NCBI GenBank assembly: GCA_034387635.1
Contig: JAOANU010000006.1
Location: 1,116,001-1,180,000 of the forward strand
Length of the DNA: 64,000 bases
Source: Rhodosporidiobolus odoratus
Taxonomy: Eukaryota; Basidiomycota; Microbotryomycetes; Sporidiobolales; Sporidiobolaceae
Direction of reading: 5' to 3'
In this document: positions 1-12,390 of the stretch, one piece after another
Layout of the letters: every line of letters starts with the position of its first letter
How positions within the stretch are numbered: position 1 is the stretch's first letter
Translations under genes and position numbers: made by a program
Notes under the pieces: generated by a model
Databases searched by the model: none
Told to the model about the DNA's origin: nothing
Seen by the model: only the letters and a program-made list of their open reading frames with translations

Positions 1-2837
1 GAGCATTTTGAGCCGCATTAGCACAAGCACCAGCGAAGCTCCTCCTCCCCCCTACACCTCTCAAGACCCAAACACTCCCCCACCTTTGATCAACTTTCCC
101 ACTTCTTACCGTGTAGGGAAGGGTCAAGCAACCTTCACCAACGTACACGAGCTCAAGCTTCACCTCAAAGTCCTCGCTGCCTTCTATCAGCTACGCCAGA
201 ACGTCGAAGCCGATTCGGGAGGTTGGGCGGGACATCTCGAACCGAAAGCGAGGTGGAGTTGTTTCGTCAATGTCGCCGTGGGTCGATTGGCGGACTTGGT
301 CAAGGACATGACTGGGTCGTATCTGGACCCTGTGCCGGTTTTGCCGCTGGATGTTATGCTCGTCTTGCATGCTTATCAACTCAATCCTGGGTGCGCACTT
401 TTTCTGTTTCCTCCTTTGAACCTTCTGAATGTTCCGCTTAACAATTGTCGCAGACGCTACGAAGAGGACTGCCTACGCTCGATACCCCTGCTTGGGCGCC
501 TTCGAGGGTGGGTACTCGAGCACGGCGTGGGTTTTTCTTTTTTCTTTCTTCCGCTTTCCTGTATTCACACTCGCTCCCTGTATTCAGTCAAAGACGATCG
601 ACGAGGACACACTGGCACAACTCGTCGACGAGGCTGATGAGACGGCTTGGCTGCGCCTCACTAAGACCTGCTTCGACCCTTATCGAAACTTTACCGAGAC
701 GAAGGGTTGCCTTGTCCTAGATCCCAAGACTTCCACGTCTTACACGATACGTCAGTCCCTCGAATACTCTTTGACTGCTTCGCCTTGCCTGGCTACTTAC
801 TCAGTGCCTCGCCGGTTTCGATATGCAGCCTGGATCAATGAGGAAGGAACCGGCTACGCTCAGCAAGGCTTTTCGTTTGCCGGCCCTCGTAGTGAAGTCT
901 GGACACACGAGTGGCTTGGCATCCTGAAGCTCGCAGGAGATATGTACGCCACTCATGACTTCCCTGCCCGCGTCCTCGCGTACGTTTGCGTCCGTCTTTT
1001 CCTCCTGCATCTCCCGGCCTACCGTCTTTCTTTTTACTTCTTTGCGCCGAACGCCTCCGAATGACCCTAGATGTACTTCTTCCTCAGAGGAACGATCCAA
1101 ACCCCTTACGTCTCGACCAAGACCCGCCGTTCAATGTTCGTCGCTCACAAAGTTCGAAACCTAATGCCGGTCAAGTACTCAAGCTCGGCGCACGATCTCG
1201 CCAACATGATGGGAGGCAACCGAAAGGGTGCGAGAGTGACGCTCACACTCGCGTTGGGGAAGAAGAACCAAAAAGGGGTGGATACTATCCTTTCTTGCTA
1301 TACGAGGGGAGAACCTTTTTCACTTGATCTGGCGATGGCGGCGAGTTCCTTTCTTCTTTCTTCTCCTCGGCGTCCCTCGCTCTGTCGACTGACTGACTGT
1401 CTAGGAGCAGGTCCTTCGTCAAGGCACCTTCATCGATAAGATGCATAACCTCGGTTGGTTGGATCCGTCCCGCTTCGAGTCGGACGATACCCTCCTCAAC
1501 CGCTCGGTGGCTCGGTATCACGCATTCATGGACCTCCTCTCAAGCTCATCCTCAATGTTCTGCGTACCCACACTGGACATCGTGAGCTTACACTCCCTAC
1601 TCTTGTCGGTCTGCCCAAGTATCGTGTCTGATCGCTGATCTCCCACCGACGACTCTGCTGCTGGATTATGCAGGACCTCGCCTGGCACACGCATCAGCTC
1701 ACGCGCCGCTATGACGTCGACATCTGCCGGTACGTCGGTCGATTCGTTGACCATGACGACAAAGTCGAAGAAAACGCTCTGGCGACCGGGTTCGACAATA
1801 CCGCGAGAGCCTGGCAGGTACCTTTTTTCGCCCTCTCGGCACCACTTGACATGTCCTGACGAAGCTTCATCTGATGTCGGTGACTGGCAGGTTCGCTTTG
1901 AGGTCCCCTACTTCAGCTGCGGCTGTCCCCCGCCCCCTCCGCCTGCGTCGCTCTCGCGCTTGACTTCCCGCCTCTCCTCGCGTCAGTCCTGCGCTTTCCC
2001 TCCAGGCACGCTTCACCCTCTTCCCGCCTTCCGGTCCACGCTCGACTCGAACGAGGCTCAAGCTACCCATGCTTCAGAGCACAATTCGCTCTACCTACCC
2101 AACTACTCGGAAGCGAAGAAGAAGAGAGACAAGAGGATGCTGGAAACACAAGGCAGAAGACGGAAGGAGGAGAACCTGAGGAGAGGGAAGGGAGGAAGAG
2201 AGGCAGGGGCGGGGCACGAAGTGGCATTTTGGGCGGCAGTACCCTTGGCGGCTACATACGGGCAAGTTCCACCCTTTTTTCCGCCTGGGTCCGTTCTATC
2301 GGTGGACTGAGCTGACTTCGCTCTCATGGGATGGTAGCCCTGTCGGTTATCCTATTCCGGCTGGCGGCTGTTGTTCCTTCACCGGGAATACAGCGGGGGG
2401 CACGAGCGACTCTGTCAGTAGCGGTGGAGCTTGCGGCGCGAGGTAAGCTCCCTCTCCCAGCCATACCCCGGTCGACTCGTTCGAGTCGCTGCTCAGACTC
2501 ACTCCACTGACCGTCCTGCAACATGGACCATTCCTCCTCGTCTCCCTGCTTACACTTATATTGCACTTCCGCAGCTCTGGTGCCTGTGTACGTCCTCCTT
2601 TCCTGCCTTCACTATTCCCTTCCTCTGGACCGACTCCAGTCTGACCTCTTTCCTCCCCCCGGCTTGCAGGCATCCGGCGGCTCCTGCGGTTCGACCTCCG
2701 GTGGTAGTGGGGGCGGCTGCGCCACAGGCTTTTGCGGCGGCGGGGGGTCCGGAGGAGATGGTGGTGGTGGGAGCAGTGGAGGCGGGTGTGGAGGCGGTGG
2801 CGGATGTGGTGGAGGCGGTGGGTGCGGCGGGAACTGA
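1..2837 (+). CDS. glycine-rich domain-containing protein (GRDP / DUF1399 type), 5' partial
   Basis: Multi-exon gene already open at the window edge; no ATG is visible, so the start lies upstream. Readable exons include 1-390, 454-526 and 588 to about 975, then blocks with the family signatures ARYHAFMDL, VPTLDI, DLAWHTHQL and GRFVDHDDKVEE (about 1520-1818), and VPYFSCGCP at about 1900. This order is typical of GRDP/DUF1399 proteins, which fungal annotations often name alpha-ketoglutarate-dependent sulfonate dioxygenase by transfer; I see no dioxygenase metal motif, so no reaction is assigned. After a basic linker the C-terminus is a Gly/Cys-rich tail (about 2335-2837), with a 13-base micro-exon at 2575-2587 and the last exon at 2670-2837. 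The intron before 2338 uses either a GC donor (GCAAGT, about 2261) or a GT donor in the same phase. The exon structure at 975-1440 is uncertain. Confidence 0.8.
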
Positions 2838-4547
2838 GGCGCAAGCTTCGAGGAGGATAGTTGGAGGACAGGGTCTGGTTTTTCTGCTCTTTCCTTCTCT
2901 GTCTCTGGGTTGATGTACGTTCCGTCGGACTCTTTCAGCTTGTTGTACAGCGGTACTACCTGGATCTGTCCGTATGTTGGCGGCTTATACCTTGTTTCGG
3001 TGAATTCGACGATCAGACAGACACTCAGACTCACCGCTGCTGCTGCTGCTGCTGCTGCTGTTCTGTTCTCTCTTCATCTCATCAGCTCGTTCTCACCGGG
3101 AGTGGGCGCACGCCGAGAACGGCGAGTGCGTCTAGGCTAAAGGAGGGACGAAAAGCCGGAACTTTCGATTTGAGAAGGTCAAACGGAAGTCGATTTGACC
3201 CTCTCTTCCGCTCTATCACGAACAGCGGGCGATGACGCTGATGATACGACTGCTACATGCTACTACGGAGACTTATGGACGAGGTAAAAGAGGATGCGGT
3301 ATAGACTGAGCTATCAGTCCGAGGTCCCACTTGGTATCTTCCATCTGCTGACTAGTCCTTGTCTCCACCATGTCTACTCTGCGCTTAGCCCCGTCACAAA
3401 CTGCCAGGAGCCAACTCGGACTCAACAACGCGCTCTCAGCTCCGCTTTCCTCTGCTCGAAGGCTACATATGCTTTGTTCCGTTTGACTGCTCGTCAGGTC
3501 ATCTGTAGTATAGCTTTTGAGATGTATGTGACTCTGGATAGCAGCCCGCCAAGCCGCATGATGAAAGAGCAACGATTCGCTGCATTACACCGTTCCTCCG
3601 ATCGCCCGCTACGTCGTCTGCAACAGTCCTCCAGACCAGCACGTATGTCTCAGCGGTATTCCCTCCGTCGCTACGTTTGTACAGACTGTTGTAGCGCGTT
3701 CTGCCGTCACCCTCGATGCTGTAGGTAGGGAAAAGAGAGGACCGTCTGACAAGCATGACAAGGGCGGAGGGGAATCAGCCAGAGGCTCATTTGCATATGC
3801 GTAGGACAGCATCGAAGACGTCCCAGGCAGATCATAGTGGTTATGTCAAAGCTGTAGCAGCACTACAGATTTCCTGCGTTGGCTCAGCCTCGTCCGGCAA
3901 GGCGACTTCCTTCATCGATGCTGTTGTCGTCAATACCCTCACTGGATGAATGACACGCGCCAGCGGCCTTAGGCGTACCCTCTGTCTGTGCGAGCTGAGT
4001 CTTGAGCGAGTCTGACGCTGTGTTCAAGGCGAGTCGAAGTGAATGAGAGAGAGTCTGAGCGGGCTAGGCGCAAAGGTCGAAGTGGGTGGAAAGGGTGGCT
4101 ACAGTCGTTTTAAACTGCTAGAGCTAGATGCGAGCAAGCCCAGGAATGTGCGACCGCAAGGAAGCGAGGTTGAACTCGTTCCGAAGTTGATGAGATTTAT
4201 CTTGGCTTGGCCACTCATACAACTTGTTGAACGCCGCCAGTGACTTGGGAAACTACAATGACAGTAGCTTACGAGATTCTCGCGCACCGGACAAGCTGCT
4301 CGCCGCTCTCTGCGACAACCCACACCTCGCCCGTGCACGTTCCGGTTTAGTCGAAGTACTCCCGGACGGACTTGACAGCCTGTTAGAGCTTGGTCAGAGG
4401 GTATGTACCAGCCTGCTACTGTCCGTGTACTGACTTACACGCTGTGCGCCTTCCCGCAGCTTCTTCACCTTGCCTCACCTCACACCTCTGCCCACTCGGC
4501 CCGTCAAGCCACCAGTCCTACCCGCCACCTCTGTCACAGTACCCAAC
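2838..4547. other. long intergenic stretch with possible gene remnants
   Basis: No intact gene could be built here. It holds a (GCT)8 run at 3036-3060 and a copy of the TTGAGAAGGTC motif at 3170-3180. Position 3369 opens a 38-codon ORF with an Arg/Ala/Ser-rich start that resembles a mitochondrial presequence but stops early. Around 4240-4400 a frame reads like a leucine-rich F-box-family segment (LLAALCDNPHL, GLDSLLELGQ), which may be a fragment of the same family as the gene that follows. Confidence 0.35.
3036..3060. repeat. (GCT)8 trinucleotide microsatellite
   Basis: Eight uninterrupted GCT units plus a trailing G lie about 200 bases downstream of the GRDP stop codon. The run is outside any gene I can support, so it is probably 3' flanking or untranslated sequence and may vary in length between strains. 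Confidence 0.9.
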
Positions 4548-5772
4548 ATGTCAGACGAACCCACCGCCAGCGGAACAGTTGTCCTCGCCCTTGCGCCTTC
4601 GCATTTTCCTACCCTTGATATCCCTCGCGAAGTCGTCATGCGCATCTTCGAGGTGCTTGCGCCTATCGCGCACGACGACCCAGAACACTACAAGCGCAGA
4701 AACGATCTGCAGCAGTGCTGCCTCAGCAGGCCGTTCCGAGTGCTGGCTCAGCCTTCGCTCTGGCACCTCATCAGAGTTGCAATGCCACAAAACGGTACCG
4801 CTCTGATTAACGCCGCCAGAGATCGGCCAGTACTCGCCAGAAACTCAGAGATTTTTGTTGGCGACGGCAGAGGGACTCGTTTGCATGCGGGCCAAGCAAT
4901 GGTGGCCGCCTTCTTGCGGAAGCAGTACGTCAAAGACTTGAGCTTTCTCTTCTATGCTTGGAACGCACATTGCACATTCTTTGCGAGCTCCCTAGTTCGA
5001 TTTCCCAGTGGGTGTCATCTCCCAGATTCATGCCGGGTAGCACTGAGTTTCCCTTCATTATCCAGAACTGCGCCAACTGCACGACCAGCAGAGTAGTCAT
5101 CAAGGCCCTCCTACTCGCTCTGCCTACTTTGGTCAGCCTCTCATTGCACGAAGCACGAAGCACGAAGTATGCGTGAATCAGCTTGAACTGGCAGCGCTTC
5201 TCTCTCCGACCGGCACACCCACTCTTCGCGCCCTTTCCCTCGGCCGTCTCTGCGATCCACAAACGGGGCACTATTTCCTTCCGGCCATCAGCAGCACTCT
5301 TCTTCGCCGACTGCATGTACTGAATGCCTCGGAGTCCGTCACTGCGCTCCAGTCCTTTCCGCTCGTCGCGCCGCCAAAGTCGAAGCTGTCGGTCCTTCTT
5401 TCCGCGCCTCTGAGCAGCACGCACGAGGGCGCCTACTCCCTGCGTCGTTCCAAGCCTACTCACTTACAGCTCAAGCCCGACTTTGCCTGGATCTACCAGA
5501 TGTACATGCCTTCTGGCCTTGACTCCCTCACGCAGTACATTCTAGACGCTCAACGCCTTCGTACCCTCATCATGCCCTCCATTCCTGACATCCCCGCGCT
5601 TCTCACCGAGTACACAGTCATGTGTCGCAACGATTTTCTTGCAGCATGTAAGGCCAACGATGTACAGATCTTGTGGGAGAGCAAAGCCGCGAATCAGGCG
5701 GAAAGGCTATGCCGGCGGTTTTGGGAGTACAAGGAGGAGATGCCGAAGCGGGGCGAAGCTTCCGGGCGATGA
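4548..5772 (+). pseudogene. F-box-like / leucine-rich protein gene with a broken reading frame
   Basis: The start ATG at 4548 opens MSDEPTASG. An F-box-like segment follows (DIPREVVMRIFEVLAPIAHDD) and then the 'CCLSRPFRVLAQPSLWHLI' stretch typical of fungal F-box-like families. A plausible intron runs from GTACGT at 4927 to CTAG near 4995. The downstream frame stays open until a 7-bp tandem repeat (CACGAAG x3, 5147-5167), after which it stops at TGA, while the C-terminal 199 codons (LELAALLSP..., ending 5772) continue in another frame. Losing two repeat units or gaining one would rejoin the frames. F-box proteins recruit substrates to SCF ubiquitin ligases; the substrate here is unknown. It could still be an active gene if an unusual intron spans the repeat. 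Confidence 0.6.
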
Positions 5773-6100
5773 CGAGTTGGAGGTTACAGCTTGACTAGCG
5801 GGCGAGGTGTAGGAAGAAAAGCATGCTTGAGAAGGTCGAGGTGAAGAGTACGCAGCCAAAATGGTGTAATGCGCATTCTCTGTCCATCCTTGCGCCGCGC
5901 TCTTCTATGTCGTGCTTTCTTCCGCCTACCGCGTTTTGCTCGACCATGAGAGCGCTGGCCGTTCCGGTTTAAGCTAAAGCTATTCAAGTGTAATGAGATT
6001 ATGTTTGCTCAGCTTAGTGAGCTTGCTCCCGCTTTCCCGATTCTCGCCAGCTCCCTCTCCGCTCGAACTCGTTCTACTGCTAGGAGACCGCTCTTGAACG
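5773..6100. other. intergenic region with TTGAGAAGGTC motif
   Basis: A short spacer between the F-box-like gene and NOG2. The motif CTTGAGAAGGTC is at 5826-5837, 54 bases after the F-box-like stop codon. The reverse-strand ORF here is Arg/Lys-rich and resembles no family I know, so I treat it as non-coding. The rest should hold the NOG2 promoter and 5' leader. Confidence 0.5.
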
Positions 6101-9014
6101 ATGCCACGTGATACCAGTAACCCTACCACCAAGGCGCGTAGCTCCAAGCATGCTGCTGCCACAGGACTCAAGACGGGCAACATCAGGACTAAGGGTGCGC
6201 TACTCGCTCTTGTCGTAGCTCTCCAGATGCTGTACAGATGGCAGGGTAGAGTGGTACCGAGCTGATTTCTGCCCCTATGCAGGCGAAAACTTCTACCGCG
6301 ATGCCAAATCCGCCAAACGAGTGAACCTCCTCAGCGGCAAATCCTCCAAAGCCGTCCGCGACGCCGACGGCAAGATCCTTCGCGAAGCCGAGTTCCAATC
6401 CAAAGAAATCACTCCCGGTCGTGTGCAGCCGGATCGAAGGTGGTTTGGGAATACGAGGACGATCTCCCAGACGGCGTTAGAACATTTTAGGGAGAGCTTG
6501 AAGGAGAAGATTGCGGATCCTTACGCGGTGGTGTTGAAGCAGAACAAGCTGCCGATGAGCTTGTTGACGGATGCTGTGCGAGGTGTAAGTCCTTTCCAGC
6601 CTTTTCTTGTTTTCTCCCTCCACGAATACTGATTCCAGGGCTCTCTCCTCTCTTCCTTCCTGTAGGCTAAGACTCCCGACTTGACCACGACCGAACCCTT
6701 CAGCGACACCTTCGGTACCAAAGCTCAACGCAAACGCCCCCGCCTCGATGTCGGCTCTATCAGCGAACTCGCCGGCAAAGTCGAGGATATGCGGACGGCG
6801 GACGCCGCTGCGGCTAAGCAGGCGGCGGCGGATCAACGGTTGAGCGAGATCAGGGATGCAGAGGGAAGTCTCGCGCCTGAAGTGTTGGCTGCACAGGAGG
6901 AGGAGGCGGCGTTAGGCAATGCGCCAACGGACTGGATTCTTGCGGCGGGAACGTCAAAGCGTATTTGGGGTGAGCTGTATAAGGTCCGTCTTCTTTGTTA
7001 CTTTCCTTGTACCTGCTAAGTAAGCGAGACTGACCCAAGCGCCTGCCTCACCTAGGTTATCGACTCTTCCGACGTCCTTCTGCACGTTCTCGACGCTCGA
7101 GACCCGATTGGTACCCGGTGCGACAGTGTCGAGGCCTACTTGGCGAAGGAGAAAAGGGGAAAGAAAGTTATCTATGTGCTGAACAAGGTTGATCTGGTTC
7201 CGGGATGGGTTGCTGTACGTTTCTTCCAGTGCGACCCGGACTTCGATGCGGACTGACATGGCCCCTGGTTCCCCTTGTTAGGCTCGGTGGTGCAAGATTC
7301 TCTCCAAGACCCACCCGACAATCGCCTTCCACGCCTCGATCAACAACTCATTCGGCAAAGGCTCCCTCATCCAGCTGCTCCGCCAGTTCTCCACCCTCTA
7401 CAGCGACAAGAAGCAAATCTCGGTCGGCTTTATCGGTTACCCTAACGTCGGCAAGAGCAGTATCATCAACACCTTGAAAAAGAAGGCAGTGTGCAAAACT
7501 GCCCCGATTCCCGGTGAGACCAAGGTCTGGCAATACATCACTTTGATGAAGCGGATCTACCTCATCGACTGCCCGGGTATCGTGCCTCCCTCAGCCCGCG
7601 ACTCTGAGTCCCAACGAGTCCTCAAGGGTACTGTCCGAGTCGAGCACCTGTCCGACCCCGCCAGCCACATCGATTTCTTGCTCTCGAGGGTCAGGAAGGA
7701 GTACATGGCGAGGACGTACGGGATTGATGACTGGAAGGATGGGAACGAGTTCATGAACAAGTTGGCTCACAAGTATGGAAAGTTGCATAAGGCGGGTGAG
7801 GCGGATCAGAGGACGGTCGCTACCATGGTCATCAACGTGCGTTCCTCCTTGCCTTCTCACTTCATCGTTTGGTCATGCTGACTTTCGCATCTCGCTCGGA
7901 ATCTCGGTAGGACTGGATCCGTGGCAAAATCCCCTTCTTCGTCCCTCCCCCCGAACCCACCGACGCTGCCGGCAAGCCCCTCCCCAAGCCTCTCAAAATC
8001 GCCTCCGCCTCTTCTACCACTACCTCCGCACCCGTCGCTTCCACCTCGAAATCAGCCTTCAAAGATGACCTCGACGCCGACGGCAACTCGACGAGGAAAC
8101 TTCCGGGAGTCACGCAGCCTTTGCATCAGATTGTGCACTCGACCAAGTTCTTGCCGGATGATGTCAAGGCTATTGAGGAGGACGAGGAGTCTGAGCAGGA
8201 TGATGAAGCTGGGGAGTCAGTGGATGAGGAGGAGGAGTGGGGTGGGATCGCTTCTGACGGTGATGACGATGAAGATGACGAGGAGGAAGACGACGAGGAG
8301 TTCGAAGGGGAAGATGGAGGAGAGGCCGAACCGCCACTTGAGTGGGATGAATTGTTCGCTCAGGCGGTTGGGGAGAGTGAGGAGGCTGTTGGTGCTGATG
8401 CCGGCATTGAGAGTAGGCCGGAGGTGGAACTCGAGGGTGAGAGTGAGGATGAGAGTGAGGATGAAGAGGAGGATGTCGAGATTCTGCTGGAGAAGGAGGG
8501 CGTGAAGGGCAAGGGCAAGGCGCCGAAGGGGCAGAAGCGGAGTCCGTTCCCTTTCTCTACCGTTCAGTCTAATCGGTCCTTGCGGTACTAACCTGAGTCT
8601 CTTGCCGCCCTACCTTCATCACTCGTTTTCGCTACACCCCGCCCCCTACGTTTCCTCCTACTAGCTCGCGCGATCGACCAAGTCTCGTCGTCTGAAGACG
8701 AGTCGGCAGCCAAGAAGACCAAGGAGCCGCGTATGAAGACGAACAAGAAGAAGGCGACCAACTTCTTCACCACCGCCAACGTCAAGAAGTGCGTTTCTAC
8801 TTTTCCCTTTATTACTCACGTCTCGCCGTGTGCTGACCTAGGTCACTCGTCGCGCAGCAAATCTCGTCGCGGCGGTCCGGCGCAGGACCAAGCTGCTCGC
8901 AAGACTGCAGTTGCGGGCGCAGTTGAGGGGAAGAAGGTCAAGGGCCACGCGGGGACGAGTAAGAAGCGTTCGGGAGCGGGTGCGGCGGGTGGACGGGGTA
9001 GGAAAGGGCAGTAG
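6101..9014 (+). CDS. NOG2: nucleolar GTP-binding protein 2 (Nog2/Nug2), 60S assembly GTPase
   Basis: Eight exons in consistent phase: 6101-6194, 6283-6584, 6666-6983, 7056-7214, 7282-7836, 7911-8541, 8665-8788 and 8858-9014; predicted 779 residues. The N-terminus carries the family block GENFYRDAK...[13 protein letters not shown]. The GTPase domain is circularly permuted, as in the YlqF/Nog2 family: G4 NKVDL precedes G1 GYPNVGKSS and G3 DCPG. The C-terminus has a long acidic tract (about 8170-8500) and the conserved [14 protein letters not shown] block, then a basic tail. In yeast, Nog2 acts on nuclear pre-60S particles and is essential. The acidic and basic tails suit nucleolar localisation. 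The start is the first ATG in a frame that splices into the conserved GENFYRD motif. Confidence 0.97.
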
Positions 9015-9321
9015 CGGTAGATCTTGGGTAGAAGCAGGGTTGGACTTTTCCGATATATGCGGCAGGTGTTGTAAGACTTGCGAGATTCGTCTTCCCTTTG
9101 TCTTGTGTGCTCGATCTGTTGTGCGCGGCTTGCGGTTTGCGATGGCGAGGAAGCGGAGAGCAGCGAGGTGATCTCAGCTGGCCACGGAGAGAATCGGGAG
9201 GACAAGTTCCGGTTTCTTCGGGAATGACTTCGGGCCGGCCTTGACCAACCTCCGCCTGAATCTCGAATCTGACCTTTGTGAATACACGACTGCTGTTTGT
9301 CGAAGCAGCGGTCACTAGGGT

Positions 9322-12041
9322 ATGCTACTCGCCGCCCGCACTCGAAGTCTTACTCGACTCAACCCAGCTGTCACTTCTCAAACTTCGTATAACTCGACAC
9401 GCAACATGGGAATCTCACGACCATCTCGGCAAGTTGCAAAGGAGGGAGAGCAGACTGACACTCCTATGCGTACGTACCTGCTACGCAGTGACTATGCTCA
9501 CGCCTCGCTGTCATAGTATTCCTCGCTGATGTTCCCCCTTGCCCCACTCTCAGTCCGATTCGAATCCACCTTACCTCACCTTCCCGTTCCGACCCTACAA
9601 GAGACAGCAGATCGCTATTTAGCATCCATCAAGCCCTTCCACACCTCGCAAACCCCAGGTTCACCCTCCCACCCCCTGCCAAGTTGGGCGAAAAGCGAAC
9701 AAGCCGTCAAGGCTTTCGTCGACAGTCCGCTCGTGCAAGAGTTGCAGAAGAGGTTGGAAGAGCGTGCGAAGGGAAAAGAGAGCTGGTTGAGTGAGTGGTG
9801 GAATGAGACGGCTTATTTTGGATGGAGGGGTCCGGTCGTTCCCGGTAAGCTGTCTTTTCCTTCCGCCTCTCGCTGTTTCCACCCATTCGGCTGAGCTCAC
9901 ACGCTTTGCGACAGGCGTCAACTATTTCTACTCGCACAAGGATGACAAGACTCGCCGAACGGGACCTTCGCGTGCAGCAAGCCTGTTGCGCGCTCTGCTC
10001 TACTTCCGTCGGCTTGTAGTTACGTGCGTCCCTTCGCCTGCATGTCCCCTCTTGGAACCTCACGTCTCATCCGAATGCACCGCGCAGAGGGCAACTCGAA
10101 CCCGAGATGGCGCGCAAAACCCCCCTTTGCATGTCGTCCTACAAATACCTCTTCAACGCGACTCGATTGCCCACGGCCCCGAGCGATACGGCCAAGATCT
10201 ACCCGGCTGAGGAGAATGAACATGTGGTTGTGGTGAGAAAGAATCGGTTCTATGAGGTCAAGGTGACGGACGAGAAGGGGGAATGGTTGAGTGAGAAGGA
10301 ATTGGAGAGGTGCGTTGCGTTTCCTTCTCCATGGTTTTGAGGGCGCTTTCCCTCTCTCGGGCCTTCTCTGAATGGTTGGCGACCCAAATTTCAGTCTGTT
10401 TCAGCAAGTCATCGACCAGGTCGGCAACGACGCCGACCCGAATCCGCTTGGCGCCCTCACTGCCGCCGACCGAGACCTGTGGACTCAGGTGCGTTCAACC
10501 TGCTCTTCTGCTTTGCATCGGATTTTCAGCTGAACGCTTCCTGTCTCCAGGCCAGGAAAGATCTCCTCGCCCACGACCCAAAGAACCTCGCTTCGCTGGA
10601 ACGGATCGAGAGTGCCATCATTGTCGTTTCGCTTGACTCGGGAAGCCCGCGAACGAGGGATGAAAAGGCTTGGAGTTTGTGGGTGGGAGATGGGAAGGAC
10701 CGGTGGTTTGATAAGCATCAGTGTGAGTCGACGACGCGGCTTGTTCATACTCTCTCCTTCACTTGTCGCTTGCGGGCGGCCGAGACTGATCGTATCGCTC
10801 GTTTACTCGGCAGTGGTGATCTTTGAGAACGGCAAATCGGGCTTCAACGGCGAACACTCGTGCATGGACGGCACCCCGACCTCCCGCCTGAACGACTGGC
10901 TTTGCCGTTCCCTCGACTCTGAAAAAATCGATCTGGGTTCCTCTTCCCGCCCACTCTCCGCCCTTCCCCAGCCTACAGCCCTGAATTTCTCACTCCCTAC
11001 CTCGGTAACGTCCGCCATCCAAACCTCGATAACCGCCTTTGACAAGACCATGTCCTCGCATGACCTAACCGTCCTCGACTACCCCGCTTACGGAAAAGAC
11101 CTGATCAAGACCTTTAGGGTCTCACCGGATTCGTATGCTCAGTTGATGATGGGTTTGGCGTATTTTAGGATGACGGGCCAGGTGGCGCCTACTTATGAGA
11201 GTGCTCAGACTAGGAAGTATAGGTTGGGGAGGACAGAGGTTATCAGGAGTGCGACGAGTGAGGCGGTAGAGTGGTATAAGAGTATGGAGGATCCGAAGGC
11301 GTCGGTACGCTGTTCCTTTGCCTTGGCCTGATCCGGACCTTCTCAATTCCGTTTTACCCTCCGCCTTCTTCTCCGCAACCCTGATCGCCCCTTCTGCTGA
11401 CCACTGCTACATGAGCCGCAGAACTCCGCTCGCGCCTCTCTCTTCCGCGCAGCTGCCGCCAAGCATATCAAACTAGCGACCGAAGCTGCCGACGGTCGAG
11501 GAGTAGATCGACACCTCTTTGGGCTGAAGAAGCTCCTCCGGGAAGGAGAAGAGTTGCCTGATCTGTACAAGGATGGAACTTTCGGGAAGAGTGGGAATTG
11601 GGTGCTGAGTACCAGTCAGTTGAGCAGGTACGCGGTTGACCTTTCCTACGGTTTTGTATCGAGAGGCTTTGCCTGGAGATGCTGATCGGCTTTTTCTACG
11701 TTGTTCTTGCGACTCTGTGCAGCGAATACTTCGATTCCTGGGGTTATGGCGAAGTGCGTTCCTTCCTCCCCTCCGACGCTGCCTCCTTCCATTAAACTGA
11801 CCTTTCTTTCTCTCTCCCTTCTCCTGCTTAGGTGGTCAACGAAGGCTACGGCCTAGCCTACGCCGTCAACTCGCGCTCTCTCCGATTCTGCCTCACCTCG
11901 ATGAACCGTGAAGAGGGGGACAACGTCAGGGTGTTTAAGCAGTACCTTGAGGAGGCGGCGGAGGATGTTAGGGATGTTATGGAGAAGGAGAAAGTCGATG
12001 CTGCGGCTGGTGGAGGAGAGGCGGGGAAGGCTAAGCTGTGA
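9322..12041 (+). CDS. CAT2: carnitine O-acetyltransferase, mitochondrial/peroxisomal
   Basis: Ten exons: 9322-9469, 9554-9844, 9915-10023, 10088-10309, 10395-10488, 10551-10722, 10814-11304, 11422-11627, 11723-11753 and 11832-12041; 657 residues. It transfers acetyl groups between CoA and carnitine so that acetyl units can move between compartments. Evidence includes LPHLPVPTLQET, LEPEMARKTPLCMSSYKYLF, the catalytic region GEHSCMDGTPTSRLND (His before the DGTP block) and TRKYRLGRTEVIRSAT. The N-terminus MLLAARTRSLTRL is Arg/Leu/Ala-rich, like a mitochondrial presequence, and the protein ends AKL, a PTS1-type peroxisomal signal. A second in-frame ATG at 9406 would give a form without the presequence. 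It sits head-to-tail between NOG2 and an MDR gene. Confidence 0.96.
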
Positions 12042-12390
12042 GCTGTAGAGCGCGCGGTAGTTATGCGGTGAGACGAGGCGTAGAGATCGCTTTCGCTTAG
12101 GTCGTTTCAGTCATTTTTCCCCTGACTGCTCCTGTTCCTTCGACGCGGCGACTCTAAGCCTTTCCCCGCCTTATGGCTAAACGCACAAAACCGAAAGCGC
12201 TTGGAAGAAGGCGGTTACCAAGAACGCCGGCCGGTCGACCGGTCGGAGGTACCGCCCGACCGAAACGGAACTTCCGGCAGAGAGTCGACGCGCAACTCTC
12301 GCCTCTTGCTCTCGCCAAATTCGCAGCTCTGCACGAGGCTAACGCAGCTGCACCTGGACACCACACCACACCACCCAGCACATACGCAGA

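Noticed and set aside
2612..3034. 140-codon minus-strand ORF rich in proline opposite the GRDP tail
   Set aside because: It is the antisense of the Gly/Cys-rich tail (GGN codons read as CCN), so its composition is fully explained by the + strand gene.
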